Below, in pieces: positions 57,363 through 64,000 of a stretch of DNA of 64,000 nt. The notes beneath the pieces were generated by a model. That model was given only the letters and a program-made list of their open reading frames with translations, did not search any database and was not told the origin of the DNA. Made by a program: the position numbers and the translations under genes. Positions within the stretch are counted from its first letter, which is position 1. Each line of letters opens with the position of its first letter. This DNA comes from Streptomyces parvus. GTDB lineage: Bacteria > Actinomycetota > Actinomycetes > Streptomycetales > Streptomycetaceae. The stretch is taken from NCBI RefSeq assembly GCF_032121415.1, contig NZ_CP135079.1:4402001-4466000 (forward strand), given 5' to 3'.

Positions 57363-57770
57363 TCAGTGGGCGCCGACCAGCTGCCCGGAGGAGGTGGGGT
57401 CGGCGAGGGCGGCGAGGGCCGCGGTGTGGGCGTCCATCCGCTCGGCGGAGAGGATGGCGGCGGTCGTGTCGGCACGGGACGCGGCCACCAGCAGGGCGCG
57501 GCCCGCGAGGGCGTGGGCGCGGCGGTGGAGGGCCGCGGGGGCGGCGTCGGTCAGACCGGCGTGCCGGGCGGGCGGGGCGCCGCGCAGCCGGGCCACCTGC
57601 TCGGCGATACGGTCGCCCGCCGTGCCCAGGCCCAGCTCGTCGGTGACCGCGAGGAGGGCGGCCAGATGCCCGGCGAGCTGGATGTCCAGCTCTTCCTCGC
57701 GGCTGCGGTGCGGAAAGTCCGCGTCGTCGGCCGGGGTGTGGACCGAGGGGCTGCGGATCGGCTCGTACAT
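57363..57770 (-). CDS. Conserved helical protein, unknown function
   Basis: 135 residues from ATG 57770, with GGGAGG 6 nt upstream; the frame is open to 57875 but without coding character. It begins MYEPIRSPSVHTPADDADFPHRSREEELDIQLAGHLAALLAVTDELGL and is almost all alpha-helical, rich in Ala, Leu and Arg, with several His/Asp/Glu residues that could bind a metal. No membrane segment. I recall close relatives in Streptomyces that are unnamed. Confidence 0.78.
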   Translation of the reverse strand: MYEPIRSPSVHTPADDADFPHRSREEELDIQLAGHLAALLAVTDELGLGTAGDRIAEQVARLRGAPPARHAGLTDAAPAALHRRAHALAGRALLVAASRADTTAAILSAERMDAHTAALAALADPTSSGQLVGAH

Positions 57771-57887
57771 GGATGGCCTCCCGAGGGTGCGTGGAACCAT
57801 CCTACATTGGAATGAGTCTAAAGTTGTCCATGATCCGGAAGTGTGACCGGCCCACGGCTGTCCGTAACCGCCCACGGCCCGCCGGCC

Positions 57888-57909
57888 CGGCTACGGCTGT
57901 CCGTAGCCG
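57888..57909 (-). terminator. Hairpin overlapping the aminotransferase stop codon
   Basis: CGGCTACGG (57888-57896) and CCGTAGCCG (57901-57909), 4-nt loop; the TAG stop lies in the 3' arm as transcribed. Confidence 0.5.
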
Positions 57910-59102
57910 TCCAGGAAGGTGCCGATCCGGGTCACGGCGTCGGTCAGGTCCTCGACCGTCGGCAGCGTGACGATCCGGAAGTGGTCGGGCTCGGGCCAGT
58001 TGAACCCGGTGCCCTGCACGACCATGATCTTCTCGGCCCGCAGCAGGTCCAGCACCATCTGCCGGTCGTCCTTGATCTTGTAGACCTCGGGGTCGAGCCG
58101 GGGGAAGAGATACAGCGCCCCCTTCGGCTTCACGCAGGTCACCCCGGGGATCGAGGTCAGCAGGTCGTACGCCGTGTTCCGCTGCTCCAGGATCCGGCCG
58201 CCCGGCAGCACCAGGTCCTCGATCGACTGCCGCCCGCCGAGCGCGGTGGCCACCGCGTGCTGCGAGGGCATGTTGGCGCAGAGCCGCATGTTGGCGAGGA
58301 TCGTCAGCCCCTCGATGTACGAGGTGGCGTGCGCCTTCGGGCCGCAGACGGCCATCCAGCCGGAGCGGTAGCCGGCCACCCGGTAGTTCTTGGAGAGCCC
58401 GTTGAAGGTCAGCACCATGAGGTCCGGGGCCAGCGCCGCCGTCGGGGTGTGGGTCGCGCCGTCGTAGAGGATCCGGTCGTAGATCTCGTCGGAGCAGACG
58501 ATCAGGTTGTGCCGCCGGGCGATCTCGGTGAGACCGCGCAGCATCTCGTCGTCGTACACCGCACCGGTCGGGTTGTTCGGGTTGATGATCACCAGGGCCT
58601 TGGTGCGGTCGGTGATCTTCCGCTCGATGTCCGCGAGGTCGGGCATCCAGTCGGCCTGCTCGTCGCACCGGTAGTGCACGGCCGTCCCGCCCGCCAGCGA
58701 GACCGAAGCGGTCCACAGCGGATAGTCGGGAGCCGGCACGAGCACCTCGTCGCCGTCGTCCAGCAGCGCCTGCATCGACATCTGGATCAGCTCGGAGACG
58801 CCGTTGCCCAGGTAGATGTCCTCGACGTCGAGCTCGATGCCCTTGGTCTGGTAGTGCTGCATCACCGCGCGGCGCGCGGACAGCAGGCCCTTCGCGTCGC
58901 CGTAGCCGTGCGCGCCCGCGACGTTGCGCAGGATGTCCTCGAGGATCTCCGGCGGGCACTCGAACCCGAAGGCGGCCGGGTTGCCCGTGTTCAGCTTGAG
59001 GATGCGCTGACCGGCCGCTTCCAGCCGCATCGCCTCCTCCAGCACGGGGCCCCGGATCTCGTAACAGACATTGGCGAGCTTCGTGGACTGGATGACCTGC
59101 AT
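57891..59102 (-). CDS. Pyridoxal-phosphate aminotransferase, AlaA-like
   Basis: 403 residues from ATG 59102. Class I aminotransferase: LKLNTGNPAAFGFECPPEI, GYGDAKGLLSARRAVMQHYQ, YLGNGVSELIQMSMQALLDDGDEVLVPAPDYPLW, INPNNPTGAVYDDEML, CSDEIYDRILYDG and TFNGLSKNYRVAGYRSGWM with the PLP Lys in SKN. The overall pattern is that of AlaA/YfbQ alanine-glutamate transaminases. It transfers amino groups between alanine and 2-oxoglutarate. It has a TAAGCT box 7 nt before the ATG. Confidence 0.92.
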   Translation of the reverse strand: MQVIQSTKLANVCYEIRGPVLEEAMRLEAAGQRILKLNTGNPAAFGFECPPEILEDILRNVAGAHGYGDAKGLLSARRAVMQHYQTKGIELDVEDIYLGNGVSELIQMSMQALLDDGDEVLVPAPDYPLWTASVSLAGGTAVHYRCDEQADWMPDLADIERKITDRTKALVIINPNNPTGAVYDDEMLRGLTEIARRHNLIVCSDEIYDRILYDGATHTPTAALAPDLMVLTFNGLSKNYRVAGYRSGWMAVCGPKAHATSYIEGLTILANMRLCANMPSQHAVATALGGRQSIEDLVLPGGRILEQRNTAYDLLTSIPGVTCVKPKGALYLFPRLDPEVYKIKDDRQMVLDLLRAEKIMVVQGTGFNWPEPDHFRIVTLPTVEDLTDAVTRIGTFLDGYGQP

Positions 59103-59109
59103 GTCCGCG

Positions 59110-59115
59110 AGCTTA
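59110..59115 (-). promoter_or_regulatory. Putative -10 box, leaderless start of the aminotransferase gene
   Basis: TAAGCT on the minus strand, 7 nt before ATG 59102. Confidence 0.45.
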
Positions 59116-59309
59116 CGGCGGCGTTTCGCGGGGTGCGCGGGGATTGCTCCGGGCGTGCTCCCTGAGGGGTGCGCCCCCGGCCCGCCCCGTCTTCCATCGC
59201 CATGCCCGCCGCCGCCCCGGACCGTGGGATCTCCCGGTCGGGGCGGCGTCGCGGCTGGGAAAGGAGGCGTGGGCGGCCGGGACGGGTGAGATGCGCCACG
59301 CGGGGGGCC

Positions 59310-59335
59310 GCCCGGCCGCGCAGGGGCGGCCGGGC
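59310..59335 (-). terminator. Terminator of the N-acetyltransferase gene
   Basis: GCCCGGCCGC (59310-59319) and GCGGCCGGGC (59326-59335), just past the stop codon at 59338. Confidence 0.7.
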
Positions 59336-59337
59336 TG

Positions 59338-60150
59338 CTACTGCGGCAGCCGCGTGCCCTCCGGGAGCCGGATGCCGAAGTCGTCCGCCAGGACCCGCAG
59401 CGCCTCGTCGCCGTCCTTCAGCACCCGCTCCTTCACCGTGCCGTCGCTGGCCGTCTCCACCAGGTCCAGCCCCGCCAGCAGGAGGTGCGAGCCGGTCCGG
59501 GTGCGCTGCGCGTACACCGCCTGCCGGAACGGTGAGCGCGGGTGCGTCGCGACGTACCAGTTCATCACTTCGTAGTCCGGAGCCTCGAACGGTTCCAGGG
59601 TGAACGTGTGCTGCGGCTCCCACGCGCCGCCCTTCTCCGCCTGGAGCTCCCAGGTCGGCAGCGGGCCGATGCCCGCGACGTGGACGAGCCGGTGGTGGCG
59701 CGGGGCGTCGAACAACTCGGCTCCCTCCACCAGCTCGATCGGCTCCAGCAGGGCGCCGGTCGCCCCGAAGCCGACGTCCGCCAGGTACGGGTGCGGCTCA
59801 CCCTCCACGTCCACTCGCAGCAGCATGTGCGAGCGCGGCCGGATGTCGCCCGGCGCCGCGCCCAGCATCACGCGGGCCGTCAGCGGCGTGACGGAGAAGC
59901 CGATCTGCCGCAGGACGGCGGCGAAGAGGGTGCCGTGCTCGAAGCAGTACCCGCCGCGCTCGCCGCGCACGAGTTTCGCCTCCAGGTCGTCGAGCGCCAG
60001 AGACGGGGCGGAGCCGAGAACGGCGTCCAGGTTTTCGAACGGGATGCCGGACAAGTGGGCCCGGTGCAGGGACCGCAGCACCTCCAGGGTGGCGCGGGGC
60101 TCCCCGGTCCAGCCGATGCGGGCGAAGTACGCGTCGAGGTCGAGTGTCAT
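59338..60150 (-). CDS. nat: Arylamine N-acetyltransferase
   Basis: 270 residues from ATG 60150. The NAT catalytic triad is in place: Cys69 in RGGYCFEHG, His108 in RPRSHMLLRV and Asp125 in YLADVGFGA. IPFENLDAVLG and the C-terminal NWYVATHPRSPF are also typical. It acetylates arylamines or hydrazines from acetyl-CoA; in actinomycetes related enzymes act in lipid or antibiotic metabolism. It has a TACGGT box 6 nt before the start, suggesting a leaderless mRNA. Confidence 0.94.
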   Translation of the reverse strand: MTLDLDAYFARIGWTGEPRATLEVLRSLHRAHLSGIPFENLDAVLGSAPSLALDDLEAKLVRGERGGYCFEHGTLFAAVLRQIGFSVTPLTARVMLGAAPGDIRPRSHMLLRVDVEGEPHPYLADVGFGATGALLEPIELVEGAELFDAPRHHRLVHVAGIGPLPTWELQAEKGGAWEPQHTFTLEPFEAPDYEVMNWYVATHPRSPFRQAVYAQRTRTGSHLLLAGLDLVETASDGTVKERVLKDGDEALRVLADDFGIRLPEGTRLPQ

Positions 60151-60156
60151 ACGCCG

Positions 60157-60162
60157 ACCGTA
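60157..60162 (-). promoter_or_regulatory. Putative -10 box, leaderless nat start
   Basis: TACGGT on the minus strand, 6 nt before ATG 60150. Confidence 0.4.
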
Positions 60163-60213
60163 CGCAGCCGGGGTGCGGGGGCGCCTCCGGCTGCGGACCG
60201 AAGTCCGCGACCC

Positions 60214-60243
60214 AAGGGCCTCGGTCGCCGGTCCGAGGCCCTT
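60214..60243. other. Terminator-like hairpin between divergent genes
   Basis: AAGGGCCTCGG (60214-60224) and CCGAGGCCCTT (60233-60243) form a perfect 11-bp stem. Both flanking genes are transcribed away from it, so it is not the end of either; it may be part of a leader or a small RNA. Confidence 0.45.
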
Positions 60244-60330
60244 CCGAGGCGGGCGGGCCCACGGGGGCCCGGCGGCTCAGATCTTGCTCAACTCCGGTGC
60301 GAGCCGGGTCCGCCCGGGTAGCGGAGGATC

Positions 60331-60660
60331 ATGAGCCTGTTCCGCAAGCCCCGGCCCCTCGCCGTTCTCGTCGTCCGCGACGCCCCCGATGTCGTCGCCG
60401 GTCTTCGGGGCGCGCTGGAGACCGCCCCGGACGCCGAGCGCCCCGGACTGGAGCGCGCCCTCGCGCTGGCCGAGGAGTCCGCCGGGCGCCCGGACGCCGA
60501 GCTGCGCGGCCGATGGGTGCGCCGGCGGCTCGACGCCGCCGGGCACGAGGGCCCGGCGGACTCGGTGGAGGCCATCAAGATCCTGCGTCGGGCCGAGCCC
60601 GGACTGACGCTCCTCCAGGCGGTGACGTACGCCAAGGAGACCGCGGCGGCGGAAGCCTGA
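60331..60660 (+). CDS. Small protein with a ribosomal L7/L12 C-terminal-like domain
   Basis: 109 residues from ATG 60331 (GCGGAGG only 3 nt upstream). The first ~75 residues are helical and charged (VVAGLRGALETAPDAERPGLERALALAEESAG). The C-terminus DSVEAIKILRRAEPGLTLLQAVTYAKET resembles the L7/L12 C-terminal (ClpS-like) domain, which in stand-alone form binds protein partners. No membrane segment. Function unknown; stand-alone gene. Confidence 0.72.
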   Translation: MSLFRKPRPLAVLVVRDAPDVVAGLRGALETAPDAERPGLERALALAEESAGRPDAELRGRWVRRRLDAAGHEGPADSVEAIKILRRAEPGLTLLQAVTYAKETAAAEA

Positions 60661-60735
60661 TCCGGACGGGCGCGAGGCGGAAGGGCGTGGCCAGGCGTGG
60701 CGTGCCCCGGTCCGCCCGGCACGCGGCGCGGACCG

Positions 60736-61554
60736 TCACATGCCGTTCACCGCGCCCGCCGACGCGATGAGCAGCGCCGTGCCGACGCCCCGCTCCTCGG
60801 CCGTACGGAGCAGTGCCGCGTCCCCCGCCTCCGCCACGGCCGCGCTGGTCGGGTTCTCGGGCACGGGCCCGCCCGCGTACGCCGCGGTCGCCGGGGCCAT
60901 CGCCGTGAGCCAGTCGGCCAGCAGGGTGGCGAACTCCTGTCGGTCGATTCCCGCGTCCGCCACCAGCGCGGCCGCGTGCCGGGCCCCGGCGAACATGGCG
61001 GTCATCGCGCTGAGCAGCGCCACGTCGTGGAGCGCGGCGAAGCCGGGGTCGGCGCCGACGTACCGGGTGGCGACGGGCACGGCCAGTACCTCGCGGTGGG
61101 CGTCGAAGACCTCGCGGGAGCCGCTGTAGAAGACGTAGCCGCCGGCCTCCGGCAGACCGATCATCGGCGGTACGGCCATGATCCCGCCGTCCAGGAAACG
61201 GGCGCCGCGCTCGTTCGCCCAGGCCGCGCGGGTCCGCGACTCGGCCGGGGTGGAGGTGGTGAGGTCGACCAGGTCCTTGCCCGTGAGGTCGGCCTCCGCC
61301 AGCGCCTCGCGGACCGACGCGTCGTCGAGCAGGCAGGTCACGACGAGCGGGCTCGCGGCCACCGCCTCGGCCGCCGTCGCGGCCACCCGCGCGCCGGCGG
61401 CGGTGAGTTCGGCGGTCCTGCCGGGGCTGCGGTTCCAGACGGTCAGGGGGTGCCCGGCGGCGAGCCAGGTACGGGCGAGGGCGGAGCCCATCGAACCGAG
61501 GCCGAGCAGGGTGAGAGGGGCGGGCGAGGCGGAAGCAACAGTGTTGTCGGACAT
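60736..61554 (-). CDS. Imine reductase-like NADP-dependent oxidoreductase
   Basis: 272 residues from ATG 61554. The Rossmann fold begins PLTLLGLGSMGSALARTWLAAGHPLTVWNRSPGRTAEL, the signature of imine reductases (GLGxMGxALA with an NR dipeptide for NADPH). The LDGGIMAVPPMIGLPEAGGYVFYSGS segment is the second IRED hallmark. The C-terminal ~130 residues are all helical and form the dimeric active site (ALLSAMTAMFAGARHAAALV). It may reduce cyclic imines or act as a beta-hydroxyacid dehydrogenase relative; substrate unknown. Divergent HxlR regulator next door. Confidence 0.85.
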   Translation of the reverse strand: MSDNTVASASPAPLTLLGLGSMGSALARTWLAAGHPLTVWNRSPGRTAELTAAGARVAATAAEAVAASPLVVTCLLDDASVREALAEADLTGKDLVDLTTSTPAESRTRAAWANERGARFLDGGIMAVPPMIGLPEAGGYVFYSGSREVFDAHREVLAVPVATRYVGADPGFAALHDVALLSAMTAMFAGARHAAALVADAGIDRQEFATLLADWLTAMAPATAAYAGGPVPENPTSAAVAEAGDAALLRTAEERGVGTALLIASAGAVNGM

Positions 61555-61655
61555 GCCGATTAGGCTGGTCGAAGGCTCCGAAGGCAACAAGTACGCACTG
61601 TGGAGTGGGTGGTTACCTCGTGGACAGGGACCAGGCGGGGAGGGGTGGTCGGGCG

Positions 61656-62048
61656 ATGGCACGGGTCGTGCGGAGGCCGGGGGCGTTCGTCTGCGGGATC
61701 GACGCGGCGATGGATGTGATCGGCGGCAAGTGGAAGGTGCTCATCCTGTGGGCGCTGAACGAGAAGACCTGCCGCTTCGGCGAGTTGCGGCGCGCCGTGC
61801 CCGGGGTGACCGAGAAGGTGCTCAGCTCCCATCTCAAGGAGCTGGAGGACGACGGCATCGTGCACCGCGAGGTGTATGCCGAGGTGCCGCCGCGCGTGGA
61901 GTATTCGCTCACCCCGCTGGGCCTCTCGCTGAACGCGGCGCTGGAACCGCTGGGGGAGTGGGGGCGCGACCACATCTACCGGGGCGCTGAGGGGGCCCAC
62001 ACGGAGGGGTCCGGCGCGGAGCCCGCTGCCGACCCCGTGCGGGGCTGA
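61656..62048 (+). CDS. HxlR-family transcriptional regulator
   Basis: 130 residues from ATG 61656, with GGGTGG 7 nt upstream; GTGs at 61605 and 61620 are alternatives. HxlR winged helix: VCGIDAAMDVIGGKWKVLILWALNEKTCRFGELRRAVPGVTEKVLSSHLKELEDDGIVHREVYAEVPPRVEYSLTPLG. The Cys in FVCGID is conserved in many redox/electrophile-sensing members. It is divergent from the imine reductase-like gene (about 100 nt) and likely regulates it. Confidence 0.88.
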   Translation: MARVVRRPGAFVCGIDAAMDVIGGKWKVLILWALNEKTCRFGELRRAVPGVTEKVLSSHLKELEDDGIVHREVYAEVPPRVEYSLTPLGLSLNAALEPLGEWGRDHIYRGAEGAHTEGSGAEPAADPVRG

Positions 62049-62175
62049 GTCGGAGGCAGCCGTGACCGGGGGCCGGAATCGGCCCCTTGTGATGACCTGG
62101 CATCTGCGCAAGCATGCGCATGTCAAAAGCCGGAAGATCTCCGGCCCTTGGCATCACTGGAGGTACCCCCCCCAC

Positions 62176-63021
62176 ATGAACAAGCCTCTCGTCGGTGCGT
62201 TTCTTGCTGCCCTGCTCCTGGGAGCCGGTGCCGCGCCCGTCGTCGCAGCCGCACCCGCACAGCAGGCCCAGGAAGCCGCGTCCAAGGCCGAACCCGCGGC
62301 GAAGGCCGTGACCTTCGCCGGGACCGTCGCGCTCAGCAACTGTTCGGGCTCCGTGGTCCGCACCCCCGACTCCGCCCTCGTGCTCTCCAACGGGCACTGC
62401 CTGGAGTCCGGCTTCCCGGGCCCCGGCGAGGTCGTCGTCGACCAGCCGTCCTCCCGGACGTTCACCCTGCTCGACGCCTCGGGCGACGGAGTCGGCACGC
62501 TGAAGGCGAGCAGGATCGCGTACGGCACCATGACCGACACCGATCTCTCGCTCTACGAAACCACCTCCACCTACCAGCAGATCGAGGACGGCTACGGCAT
62601 CGAGGCGCTGGAGCTGGAGACCGCCCACCCGACGGCGGGCACCGCCGTCACGGTCGCCTCCGGCTACTGGAAGCGCACCTACAGCTGCGACATCGACGGC
62701 TTCGTCCACCAGCTCAAGGAGGGCCGGTGGACCTGGAAGGACTCGGTCCGCTACACCCCGGAGTGCCGGACCATCGGCGGGACGTCCGGCTCGCCGGTGA
62801 TCGACGACGCCACCGGCAAGGTGGTGGCCGTCAACAACACCGGCAACGAGAGCGGCCAGGAGTGCACGGACAACAACCCGTGCGAGGTCGACGAGAACGG
62901 CAAGGTCACCGTCCGCGAGGGCATCAACTACGCCCAGCAGACGTACAGCATGGTCCCGTGCATCGGGGCCGGCAGCAGGATCGACCTCGACCGTGAGGGC
63001 TGCGCGCTGCCCAAGCCGTAG
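62176..63021 (+). CDS. Secreted trypsin-like serine protease
   Basis: 281 residues from ATG 62176; GGAGGT lies about 11 nt upstream, separated by a run of eight C. A signal peptide with an A-x-A cleavage near residue 24-28 and a short Ala/Glu/Lys-rich pro-region precede the S1-fold domain: LSNGHCLE (His), YGTMTDTDLSLYE (Asp) and RTIGGTSGSPVIDD (Ser). Six cysteines suggest disulfides. It is exported and probably degrades protein outside the cell. The long C-run may vary in length and alter spacing to the start. Confidence 0.88.
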   Translation: MNKPLVGAFLAALLLGAGAAPVVAAAPAQQAQEAASKAEPAAKAVTFAGTVALSNCSGSVVRTPDSALVLSNGHCLESGFPGPGEVVVDQPSSRTFTLLDASGDGVGTLKASRIAYGTMTDTDLSLYETTSTYQQIEDGYGIEALELETAHPTAGTAVTVASGYWKRTYSCDIDGFVHQLKEGRWTWKDSVRYTPECRTIGGTSGSPVIDDATGKVVAVNNTGNESGQECTDNNPCEVDENGKVTVREGINYAQQTYSMVPCIGAGSRIDLDREGCALPKP

Positions 63022-63069
63022 CCGCCTCCGCCCCGTGGGCGCGCCGGCCGGTCCCGGTTTCGGCCCCGG

Positions 63070-63885
63070 TCAGGGCCGGCCGGCGCGCGCCGCCTCGATC
63101 CCGTCCAGCAGCACCCCGAGCCCCACCCGGAACGTCTCGCGGGCCTCCCGTTCCGGATACGGCATCGCCTCGGCGCCCTCCGGGACGGCCCCCGGATACG
63201 GTTCCACCGGCCCCTCCGCCTCCAGGCCGCTCACCGCCGGGAAGCGCGCCGCGAAGTCCGGGACCAGCTCCAGCAGGGCCGCCGAGCGCGCCGCCCACCA
63301 CTCCTCGTCGGAGCTCCCGGTCGCCGCCGCGGCGAGCCTCGCGTCGGCCACCGCCTGTGCCGAGCCCCTGACGAACGGGAACAGGGTTCCCACCAGTCGC
63401 CGCAGGAGCGCTGCCTTGAGCCCGGTCGCCCGCAGCAGGGTGACCAGCGTGTCCAGGCCCGCGTACTCGTGCGGACCCAGCACCGGCCGCGCCTGCGAGA
63501 CCTGGAGCACCCAGGGGTGGCGTACGTAGAACTCCAGGACTTCCCCGGCCCAGGCGGTGAGCGCCCCGCGCCAGTCGCCCGTGTCCGGGTCGCGGACGGG
63601 GAGTTCCGCGTGCACGGCGTCGTACATCAGGTCCAGCAGCTCGCTCTTGCCGGGGACGTAGGTGTAGAGCGCCATCGCCGTGCGCCCGAGCCGGTCGCCG
63701 ACCGCGCGCATCGACAGGGCCCCCATCCCCTCCTCGTCCGCGAGCGCCACGGCCGTCGCCACGATCGCGTCCACGCTCAGCCGGGGCTTGGGCCCCGGGC
63801 CGCCGCGCGTCGGCGGCGGGGCGTCCGCGCGCCACAGCAGAGAGAGGGAACGGCGCGGATCGCCCTGCCCGGCGAAGACCACCAC
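63070..63885 (-). CDS. TetR/AcrR-family transcriptional regulator
   Basis: 271 residues from GTG 63885, with AAGGAGT 5 nt upstream; the frame continues to ATG 63930, but that would place the promoter and operators inside the gene. HTH at about residues 32-80: PRLSVDAIVATAVALADEEGMGALSMRAVGDRLGRTAMALYTYVPGKSELLDLMYDAV. It resembles tetracycline-repressor-like regulators with a TetR_C_1 domain. Two operator copies cover its promoter, so autorepression is likely. Any second target would be divergent and beyond the window edge. Confidence 0.88.
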   Translation of the reverse strand: MVVFAGQGDPRRSLSLLWRADAPPPTRGGPGPKPRLSVDAIVATAVALADEEGMGALSMRAVGDRLGRTAMALYTYVPGKSELLDLMYDAVHAELPVRDPDTGDWRGALTAWAGEVLEFYVRHPWVLQVSQARPVLGPHEYAGLDTLVTLLRATGLKAALLRRLVGTLFPFVRGSAQAVADARLAAAATGSSDEEWWAARSAALLELVPDFAARFPAVSGLEAEGPVEPYPGAVPEGAEAMPYPEREARETFRVGLGVLLDGIEAARAGRP

Positions 63886-63895
63886 GTGCGACTCC

Positions 63896-63940
63896 TTACG
63901 GTGTAAAGTATCGTTCGACGGGTAATTCATTACGCCGTAA
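63896..63940. promoter_or_regulatory. Two TetR-type operators over the promoter of the 63885 gene
   Basis: TTAC-ggt-GTAA (63896-63906) and TTAC-gcc-GTAA (63930-63940), each followed by (A/G)GTATC, 34 bp centre to centre. The first overlaps the ribosome-binding site and lies next to -10 GATACT (63912-63907, minus strand). The second overlaps the -35 position. Confidence 0.65.
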
Positions 63941-64000
63941 GGTATCAGCGGTCGCCGGTGGCGGCGGCCGTCGTCGGCGCTCAGCAGCGGAAAGGGGTCG

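Noticed and set aside
1..64000. CRISPR arrays, tRNA/rRNA genes, insertion sequences, prophage or a large biosynthetic cluster
   Set aside because: No spaced repeat array, cloverleaf, transposase, integrase or assembly-line enzyme was seen on either strand.

Overview
The window is a chromosomal stretch of a Streptomyces-like actinomycete. The DNA is very GC-rich with strong third-position GC bias, GTG starts are frequent, and the gene content is actinobacterial: mycothiol conjugate amidase, acyl-CoA carboxylase with a small epsilon subunit, GTP-type PEP carboxykinase, a Cys-Ser-Gly type HutH and a class III adenylate cyclase. The order deoC - phosphosugar mutase - PNP - quinone reductase - DeoR - accA2 - maf - accE/pccB - birA - cya - GGDEF - hutH - L,D-transpeptidase - metB - ilvA - greA - mca - pckG matches, as I recall it, the conserved core around SCO4910-SCO4980 of S. 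coelicolor. I see no prophage, insertion sequence, CRISPR array, rRNA, tRNA or large biosynthetic cluster.

Layout. 1-2.5 kb: tail of an unknown gene, a membrane-anchored protein, a uridine-kinase-like protein and a small secreted protein. 2.6-9.4 kb: nucleoside catabolism. A deoC operon with two aldehyde dehydrogenase genes, one of them catalytically truncated, and a PNP-phosphosugar mutase pair carry the same 12-bp palindrome over their putative -10 boxes. Together they could convert purine deoxyribosides to acetaldehyde and then acetate. 9.5-13.4 kb: gamma-glutamylcyclotransferase, an LpdA-type quinone reductase, and DeoR and TetR regulators. 13.6-20 kb: biotin-dependent acyl-CoA carboxylation (accA2, accE, pccB, birA), with maf and a 42-residue membrane protein between. 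20-25.3 kb: second-messenger enzymes (adenylate cyclase, GGDEF), enoyl-CoA hydratase and HutH. 25.4-31.6 kb: an LAXTG surface protein, an L,D-transpeptidase lipoprotein, an RDD protein with an exact 126-bp internal duplication, glutamate dehydrogenase and an HTH regulator. 31.6-41.6 kb: a hydrolase/TetR pair sharing a perfect 35-bp palindrome, then msrA, metB, an ECF-like pair, MarR, ilvA and a DrrAB-type ABC exporter. 41.7-50.5 kb: greA, mca, a membrane-anchored STAND/TPR ATPase, a Uma2 nuclease-fold protein and a DUF255 protein. 50.6-64 kb: TrhA, pckG, a lipoprotein/vWA/solute-binding operon, an AlaA-like aminotransferase, arylamine N-acetyltransferase, an imine-reductase-like enzyme with a divergent HxlR regulator, a secreted serine protease and a TetR gene with two operator copies.

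Expression. At least sixteen genes have a recognisable -10 hexamer only 6-8 nt upstream of the start codon, the arrangement expected for leaderless mRNAs. Most convergent gene pairs are separated by long perfect hairpins that probably end transcription in both directions. Coordinates come from reading frames and visible start signals. Functions are inferred from motifs recognised by eye; no database search was possible.
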